Positions 1 through 5,700 of a stretch of 6,508 bases of DNA are shown here, one piece after another; position 1 is the first letter of the stretch; every line of letters starts with the position of its first letter. A model generated the notes under the pieces. It made no database searches. It had not been told where the DNA came from and worked only from the letters and a program-made list of their open reading frames with translations. The stretch covers positions 1-6,508 of the forward strand of contig QFOX01000088.1 of assembly GCA_003241645.1 (NCBI GenBank). The letters run 5' to 3'. The stretch comes from Azospirillum brasilense (lineage in GTDB: Bacteria; Pseudomonadota; Alphaproteobacteria; Rickettsiales; UBA3002). Position numbers and translations under genes: made by a program.

Positions 1-915
1 CCGTGGATCTTCGGCGGCATTTTCATTTCCGGCGTGGCGCGGGCCTTCATCATGCCCGCATCGTTCTCGCTGCTGCCACAGATCGTCACCCGGGCGGATA
101 TTCCGGCCGCCTCGGCATGGCTTTCCAGCGGCTTCCAGTTCGCGGCCATCGTCGGCCCCGCCCTCGCCGGCATCATCTATGGCAGCTATGGCAACACCAT
201 CGGCTGGGCCATGCCCACCCTGCTGATGAGCATTGCGCTGGCCATGGTCGCCAGCATGAGCGCCCCCACCCGCGCCTTCCGCAGCCATGCCACCCATGAA
301 CCCGCCATGCAAAGCATCACCGCCGGGTGGCGCTTCATCTGGCAGAATCAGGTGCTGCTTTCCGTGATGGCGCTGGACATGTTCGCCGTGCTGTTCGGTG
401 GGGTGGTTGCCATTCTTCCGGCCTATGTGGATCAGGTGCTGCAGACCGGCTCCGAAGGGCTGGGCGCGCTGCGCGCCGCGCCGGCGATCGGTGCCATCGC
501 CATGGCGCTATACCTTGCGCTTAAGCCCATGCAGAAAATCCGTGCCGTGCATTTGCTGTGGGTCATCACCGGCTTCGGCCTGTGCATGCTGGGCTTCGGC
601 CTGACCACGCATTTCTGGGTCGCCATGGCCATGCTGGCGGCCAGCGGTGCGTTCGACAGCGTGAGCATGGTCATTCGCTCCACGCTGATGCAACTGCTGA
701 TTCCCGAGGACATGCGCGGGCGGGTATCCTCGGTGAATTCCATGTTCATTATCTCCAGCAACGAAATCGGGGCCTTCCGCGCTGGCACGGGCGCGGCATG
801 GCTGGGGCTGGTGCCGTCGATCCTCATGGGCGGCGTGGGCACCTTGCTGGTGGTGGGCATTACCGCGTGGCGTGCCCCGCGCCTGCGCAAACTGGTGGTG
901 GATGTGGCCAAATAA
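1..915 (+). CDS. MFS transporter of the MFS_3 type, 5' end missing
   Basis: This is the C-terminal part of an inner-membrane major facilitator, probably a proton-driven exporter of small molecules. Its substrate cannot be read from the sequence. The frame is open from base 1, so the start lies left of the window; the GTG at 34 is an internal Val codon. The 304 visible residues fit about TM3-4 to TM12 of a protein of roughly 410 residues. Family marks are the A-R-A-F-x-x-P-A-S stretch near the edge, the L-D-M-F-A-V-L-F-G-G start of TM7, the P-E-D-M-R-G-R-V-S-S-V-N loop, the S-N-E-I-G segment and G-G-V-G-T-L-L-V-V in the last helix. These match the branch that includes EntS-like and many uncharacterised exporters. 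The TAA stop at 913-915 is followed at once by a terminator hairpin. Family is well supported; function is not. Confidence 0.87.
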   Translation, partial: PWIFGGIFISGVARAFIMPASFSLLPQIVTRADIPAASAWLSSGFQFAAIVGPALAGIIYGSYGNTIGWAMPTLLMSIALAMVASMSAPTRAFRSHATHEPAMQSITAGWRFIWQNQVLLSVMALDMFAVLFGGVVAILPAYVDQVLQTGSEGLGALRAAPAIGAIAMALYLALKPMQKIRAVHLLWVITGFGLCMLGFGLTTHFWVAMAMLAASGAFDSVSMVIRSTLMQLLIPEDMRGRVSSVNSMFIISSNEIGAFRAGTGAAWLGLVPSILMGGVGTLLVVGITAWRAPRLRKLVVDVAK

Positions 916-941
916 AAAGGGCACCCCGAAGGGCGCCCTTT
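916..941. terminator. Hairpin terminator, probably bidirectional
   Basis: An 11-base-pair stem with one A/C mismatch (arms 916-926 and 931-941) closes a CGAA tetraloop at 927-930. It begins directly after the MFS stop codon. On the + strand it is followed by TTTCTT, a weak T-tract, although the stem itself ends in TTT. On the - strand it is followed by a much better T-rich run (complement of 911-918). It lies 21 bases beyond the stop of the leftward EF-hand gene, so it probably ends transcription from both sides. Confidence 0.75.
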
Positions 942-962
942 CTTGCTGAATCGCACGAAGCA

Positions 963-1238
963 CTAGTCGTGCTTTTCGGCTTTCCACTTGGCGTGGGCGG
1001 CCTTTTTCTCTTCAAAGGTCACTTTGCCATCTTTGTTGGCATCAACCTTATCCCACATTTCTTTGCTTTTGGCGGTCGCTTTCGCGTTCCACTCATTGGC
1101 ATCCAGTGCACCATCCTTGTTGGTGTCAGCCTGGTCGAAATGCGCTTTCATTTCTTCTTCGCTGTGCGAACCGGCGAAAGCAGGGGTAGCAAAGGCCAGA
1201 GCGGCCGCAGCGCTTGCGAGCATCAGTTTGGTTTTCAT
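963..1238 (-). CDS. Small exported EF-hand calcium-binding protein
   Basis: A 91-residue protein. Residues 1-22 form a Sec signal peptide: Lys at 2 and 4, an Ala-rich hydrophobic core, and an A-F-A cleavage site before G23. The mature protein of about 69 residues should lie in the periplasm or outside the cell. It carries two EF-hand loops, D38-E49 (D-T-N-K-D-G-A-L-D-A-N-E) and D66-E77 (D-A-N-K-D-G-K-V-T-F-E-E). Both have acidic or Asn ligands at positions 1, 3 and 5, Gly at 6 and Glu at 12, so both should bind calcium. The 28-residue spacing gives a compact pair. A longer frame begins at 1271, but the ATG at 1236-1238 is preferred: it is preceded by a strong Shine-Dalgarno site and starts the signal peptide exactly. 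The gene is transcribed alone, divergently from dctA, and ends at the shared terminator. A calcium buffer or sensor role is inferred; no partner is visible. Confidence 0.88.
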   Translation of the reverse strand: MKTKLMLASAAAALAFATPAFAGSHSEEEMKAHFDQADTNKDGALDANEWNAKATAKSKEMWDKVDANKDGKVTFEEKKAAHAKWKAEKHD

Positions 1239-1244
1239 GGTTAC

Positions 1245-1250
1245 TCTCCT
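1245..1250 (-). promoter_or_regulatory. Shine-Dalgarno site of the small EF-hand gene
   Basis: On the - strand this reads AGGAGA within AAAAAGGAGAG, with 6 bases before the ATG at 1236-1238. It is the best ribosome binding site in the window. It decides the start codon, because it falls inside the longer upstream reading frame that begins at 1271. Confidence 0.8.
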
Positions 1251-1326
1251 TTTTGAGTGTGAGTTGCACATTCATGTGTGTGCCAGCAGAACGTAGGCAT
1301 GGGCGCATCAAGAACCCATGCGGAAG

Positions 1327-1360
1327 CACCCCTTATGGTGCAGTGCACACCATAAGGGTG
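1327..1360. repeat. Long inverted repeat upstream of dctA, candidate operator
   Basis: CCCTTATGGTG at 1330-1340 and its exact reverse complement CACCATAAGGG at 1348-1358 flank a 7-base spacer (1341-1347). Allowing one bulged C, the arms extend to 13 paired bases (1327-1340 with 1348-1360). No T-tract follows on either side, so it does not look like an intrinsic terminator. It lies 56 bases before the dctA start and about 89 bases before the divergent EF-hand start. The half-site octamer TATGGTGC at 1334-1341 recurs at 1381-1388 in the same orientation. This layout fits a binding site for a dimeric regulator of dctA, or a structured leader RNA if transcription starts upstream of it. Confidence 0.6.
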
Positions 1361-1386
1361 GTCATCTTGGCCATGCCTGCTATGGT
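1359..1386 (+). promoter_or_regulatory. Possible sigma-70-type promoter of dctA
   Basis: TGGTCA (1359-1364; 4 of 6 matches to TTGACA) and TATGGT (1381-1386) are spaced by 16 bases. They would give a transcript starting near 1393, with a leader of about 23 bases before the dctA ATG. The large inverted repeat would sit directly upstream of the -35, where an activator could act, and the third half-site would overlap the -10. Both hexamers are weak, so this is only a suggestion from position and spacing. Confidence 0.22.
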
Positions 1387-1415
1387 GCGCGCCTCAAAAA
1401 CGGAAAAGGGACGCC

Positions 1416-2738
1416 ATGAACGCCACCACCACCGCCACCGCACGTGCCAAGAAAAAGAAAAAACCATTCTACCGTAACCTGTACGTGCAGGTGCTTGGCG
1501 CCATTGCCCTTGGTGTGCTGATGGGCGCGTTCCTGCCCGAATACGCCGTAAAAATGAAGATCCTTGGTGACGCGTTCATCAAGCTCATCAAAATGCTCAT
1601 CGGGCCGATCATCTTCTGCACCGTGGTCAGCGGCATTGCCAGCATGGGCAGCATGAAGGAAGCCGGCAGCATTGGCCTGAAGTCGGTCCTGTTCTTCTTT
1701 GTGTTCAGCGTGGCCTCGCTACTCATCGGGCTGGTGGTGGCCAACGTGGCCAAGCCCGGCGTCGGCATGAATGTGGACGCCAGCAAGCTCGATATGAAAG
1801 CGGTCGAGGTCTATACCGGCGGCACCACGCAAATGGCCTCGCCGCAGGATTTCCTGCTGCATATCATTCCCAAGACCCCGGTGGATGCGTTCGCCTCCGG
1901 CGAGATCCTGCAGGTGCTGTTCTTTGCGCTGCTGTTCGCCGGGGCCGCCACCGCGCTGGGCCAGAAGGGCAAACCCGTCATCAAGCTGGTGGATGACCTT
2001 TCGCACTTCTTCTTCACCATCATCGGCTTCATCATGAAGCTGGCGCCGCTGGGTGCATTCGGTGCCATGGCCTACACCGTGGGCGAATACGGCGCGGCAT
2101 CGCTGCTGCCGCTGATGCGCCTGCTGGTGTGCTTCTACATCACCTGCATCCTGTTCGTGTTCGTGGTGCAGTGGCTCATCATGCGTTGGATCGGGCTGAG
2201 CCTGATGCAGTATCTCAGCTACATCAAGGACGAGATCGTCATCGTGCTGGGCACCTGTTCGTCGGAAACGGTATTCCCCCGCATGATCGACAAAATGACC
2301 GCCGTGGGCTGCGACCGCTCGGTGGTGGGCATGGTGCTGCCCACCGGCTACTCGTTCAACCTCGTGGGCTCGTCCATCGCCATGAGCTTGTCGGCCATCT
2401 TCCTGGCGCAGGCCACCAACACCCCGCTCACCCTCGGGCAGGAGATCATGATCCTCGGCATCATGCTGCTGACCAGTAAAGGCGCCGCAGGCGTGGTGGG
2501 CAGTGCGTTCGTGGTGCTCACCGCCACCCTCGCCTCGCTGAACATCATTCCGGTGGCATCGGTGGCGCTCATCCTCGGCATCGATCGCTTCATGAGCGAA
2601 GGCCGTGCGGTGACGAACCTCATCAGCAACGGCATTGCCACCATCTTCATGGCGAAGTGGGAAGGGAAACTGGATCTGGCGCAGGCACGCGACGTGCTAA
2701 GCGGCAAGACCGTGCCGGTGCTGGAAAGCACCAAGTAA
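1416..2738 (+). CDS. dctA: C4-dicarboxylate:cation symporter DctA (DAACS family)
   Basis: A 440-residue inner-membrane symporter for succinate, fumarate, malate and similar acids. It is close in length to E. coli DctA and collinear with it as I recall that sequence. Landmarks: R-N-L-Y-V-Q-V-L at TM1; I-K-L-I-K-M-L-I-G-P near residue 55; K-P-G-V-G-M-N-V (113-120); HP1 with G-T-C-S-S-E-T (279-285); TM7 P-T-G-Y-S-F-N (309-315); HP2 S-K-G-A-A-G-V-V-G-S (354-363); TM8 D390, R397, N401 and N405. R397 should bind a substrate carboxylate. The N-terminus before TM1 has five lysines at 12-16. The odd point is V317-G-S319, where the family has D-G-T. The start ATG has GGAAAAGGG 5 bases upstream. The gene appears monocistronic, and an inverted repeat before it may regulate it. 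The family call is firm; exact substrate and coupling ion are inferred. Confidence 0.93.
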   Translation: MNATTTATARAKKKKKPFYRNLYVQVLGAIALGVLMGAFLPEYAVKMKILGDAFIKLIKMLIGPIIFCTVVSGIASMGSMKEAGSIGLKSVLFFFVFSVASLLIGLVVANVAKPGVGMNVDASKLDMKAVEVYTGGTTQMASPQDFLLHIIPKTPVDAFASGEILQVLFFALLFAGAATALGQKGKPVIKLVDDLSHFFFTIIGFIMKLAPLGAFGAMAYTVGEYGAASLLPLMRLLVCFYITCILFVFVVQWLIMRWIGLSLMQYLSYIKDEIVIVLGTCSSETVFPRMIDKMTAVGCDRSVVGMVLPTGYSFNLVGSSIAMSLSAIFLAQATNTPLTLGQEIMILGIMLLTSKGAAGVVGSAFVVLTATLASLNIIPVASVALILGIDRFMSEGRAVTNLISNGIATIFMAKWEGKLDLAQARDVLSGKTVPVLESTK

Positions 2739-2756
2739 CCGGCTAGCGGCCGTTAC
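2735..2756. other. Hairpin spanning the two convergent stop codons
   Basis: GTAAC plus GGC (2735-2739 and 2741-2743, with C2740 bulged) can pair with GCCGTTAC (2749-2756), giving an 8-base-pair stem around the loop TAGCG. It includes the TAA of dctA and part of the TAG of the giant gene on the other strand. Neither side has a T-tract, so it is a poor intrinsic terminator. It is nevertheless the only structure I see where the two transcription units meet. Confidence 0.3.
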
Positions 2757-5700
2757 CACCGCTGCCACCACCCCGCACCGGCTGCTTCTGAACGTTGTGC
2801 GCCTGCAGGGCGTTGGTGAATTCACGGCCACTGATATTGCCATCGCCGTTGCGGTCGATCTCGGCCACGGTGATGCCATGCTTCTGCATGGTGGCGCGCA
2901 TTTCGGCCACGGTCACGTTCGCATCGCCATTGCCAATGAAGCGGCCCCAGTTGGTGCGCGCCATCTGGCCTTCGAGGTCTTTTAATTCCGCATTCAAATG
3001 CTGCGCCCCGGCGCGGCCACTGAAGCTGCTGTGGGCACGCGGCGCTTCCGCTGCAGCGGCTTGGCGTTCACGCGCGGCACGCGCCTGTTCGGCACGCCAG
3101 TCGCCCTGCGCGGGGCGTACCGCCCCTTGCGGACCGCCGCGATCACGCTGCACGCCGTGGGCCTGCAGCGCATCGGTCATTTCCTTGCCGGTGATGTTGC
3201 CATCGCGGTTGCGGTCGATCTCGGCCACGGTAATGCCATGCTGCTGCATTTCCTGGCGCAGTTCCTGCGCGGTCACGTTGCGGTCGCCATTGCCGATATG
3301 CTGGCCCCAGTTGGTGCGCGCGAACTGGCCCGCGATCTCGTTCAGTTCCTTGTTCAGGTGCTGCTGGCCGGCGCGGCCGGCAAAGGCGCTATGCACCGCG
3401 GCACGCGGAGGATTGCCACCCACGCCCGCCAGTTCTGCCCCCATGATGATCAGCTCGCCCGTGGCCGAGTGGCGGGCCGCATTCTCTTTACCGAACGCAG
3501 CAGCGGTGCCGTAATGCACGCCTTCCTGAAGCACTTCACCCGCACCGAAGCCAACGATGCCGCCGACCGTACCCGCCACACCGGACAGGAACGTGCCGCC
3601 GACTTTTTTCCAGTTCGATTCGCCGTTGAACGCTTTGTAGGCTTCGTAACCGGTCTCGCCGATACCGAACGCCGCGCCCACGAACGCACCGACCACGGGG
3701 ATCTTGCCGCCGGCGGCCTTGAGACCCGTCGCCGCGGCACGAAGGCCAACACGCTCGGCCGTTGCGGCGGCCACTTCGGTGCCCACGCGCATGCCGGTCT
3801 GCGAGAATCCCGCTTCGAACGCGGTGCTCACGACCGCGCCTTGCGTATGCTGGCGCGCCGCATCCATATCACCTTCGCGGTAGGCTTTCACCGCCGCGGC
3901 ACCCTGCACCGCAATGGTCGCCACGCCGACGCGTGAACCCACGCGGTCTAGCCGTTCACGAATGCCCGGACGGTGCGGCGCAGCGGGGCGCGCCTCGGGC
4001 TCGGGAGCATCGGCATGCGGGGCGGCATGCTCGGGCGCGGCACGCCCATTATCGTTGCTGGCGGCGGCGGGCGCCGCTGCCGGTGCGCGGGTTTCCACGC
4101 GGTGCGGCTCAGGCTGCGCGGGGGCACGGGCGGGCTCGGGGTCCAGCTGCAGGGCAGCGGTGCCCACGGTCATGGGGCGCGTCGTCGCGGTGTCGTTCGC
4201 AGCCGACATGGTGGGGCCGGTGCGGCCACGCTCCGACGCTGCCGTATCGATCACGCGTGCAGCGCCATCGGTAGAGATTTCTGTGCTCGGCGTGCGCGGT
4301 GCGGGCGCATCCACTCCCGTCACGGGGGCAATCGGTGCGGGGCGGCGGCTTGCCACCTGCTCGCGTGCGGTCTCCAGAATGGCCTGGCCATGGCGCGCCT
4401 GTTCGGAGATGTCGCCGACGCCACGATGCTCGGCCTCGGCAGCAACCACAACGGCGCGCATATCGCGAATGCTGCCTTCGATCTGGGCGCGGGCCGTGGC
4501 ATTGCGCTCGGCCAGTTCCTGCGGCGACATCAAATCGCCATGGTTGCGGAAGATGGCGTTCTTGCCCTCGTCCAAACCACCCACAAGCCCTTGGAAGAAA
4601 TCGGCCTGGCGGCCCGCTTTCATGGCCACGTTCTCGGGATCGTTGAAGCGGGTGCCGCCCTCTTCCAGCAGCTTCACCGTATTGGCGCGGAATTCCTCGG
4701 CGCTGTAGGCAAAGTTTGCCACGTCACGGTTGGCGAAATGCGCCGCGCTCATGCCCAGCGCGCGGCGCTGGTTCGCATCCAGTGCGCCCAGCGCGTCGGC
4801 GCGTTGCAGCGTGCGTTCCACCGAATCCGGGTGGTCGAACGGAATGGTCTGCTCGATCATCACCGACAGGGCGACCTTATCCGCATCGGGCAGGCTGGCG
4901 TTGGTGCGCAGGCTGTGCAGCGTGCTGATGAATTCGTTCTGGCCATGGAAGGGGTTGAGCGTCTGGCCCGGCTCATAACCGAACACCTGCATGGCGATGC
5001 GTGCATCCGGCCCGGACGCTTCCGGGCGAATGCGGTACGCACCTTCCGGCGTGCGCTCGATCAGGTCAGCCACGGTGGCTTGCACGGCGGGCGGCAGCCC
5101 ACCATCCACCCCGGCATAGGCAACGTCATGGTCGCGGCCTGCCAGCGCATAAATATCGCCCATGCGCTGCGCGGTCTGCGGATCGACGGCGCGGGCAGTC
5201 AACGTCTGCTGGATCTCGACACTACCGCGCGCGAGGTCTTCGAAATGTTCGCTGTTATGGTACACGCGGGTGGACTGGCTGCCCGCCTGACGGGCCGCTT
5301 CGTTACCCGCCTGTAGCTGCGCCGCATCCACACCCAAACGCGTGGCGGCCTGTTCGGAGATGCCTTCAAGGTCAAGGCTTGCGGCCGCTGCGCTGCGCAT
5401 GCGCTCCGCATCCACCAAGGTCTGGATGCGTTGATCCTCTGGGCGCAACATCCGGTTGCCGCGCGCATCGCGCGTGCCGGTACGGTTCCATGCTTTGTCC
5501 GCGTCGGCCTCGGCACGGGCGGCATCGATCTCCTGATTATAACGCGCCTCATCGGCCACGGTGTCGAGCGGCGTATCGAACGGACGCGTCGGGCCAGCGG
5601 GCTCCGGTGCCTGCGGTGCAGCCTGCCCCAGCGCGCTGGATTGGCTGGTGCGCGCGTAATGCTGCATGGCTTGCTGCATCTGGCCAGGCAGGCGCTCATC

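Noticed and set aside
432..956. Open frames on the - strand opposite the MFS gene (432-956 and 508-987)
   Set aside because: They overlap the well-supported transporter and its terminator, and their translations show no domain or ribosome binding site.
1239..1271. N-terminal extension of the small EF-hand protein from an ATG at 1271
   Set aside because: The extension would contain the strong Shine-Dalgarno site and put 11 polar residues before a complete signal peptide; the start at 1238 explains both better.
1267..1278. Small inverted repeat CACAT-TC-ATGTG upstream of the EF-hand gene
   Set aside because: Arms of only 5 bases within a GT-rich stretch; likely chance, with no supporting copies.
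1365..1382. Possible sigma-54 promoter before dctA, as in rhizobial dctA
   Set aside because: TTGGCC followed by TGC looks suggestive, but the GG to GC spacing is 8 bases rather than the required 10.
2743..2775. Gly/Asn-rich C-terminal tail of the giant protein as an RTX-type calcium repeat
   Set aside because: Only about 11 residues and no repeated G-G-x-G-x-D nonapeptide; too short to call.
3973..5316. Long open frame (447 codons) on the + strand opposite the giant gene
   Set aside because: It lies wholly antisense to a gene with clear domain motifs, its translation is Arg/Gly/His-rich with no recognisable family, and such open frames are expected opposite GC-rich coding sequence. The same applies to the + frames at 2998-3936 and 2795-3514.
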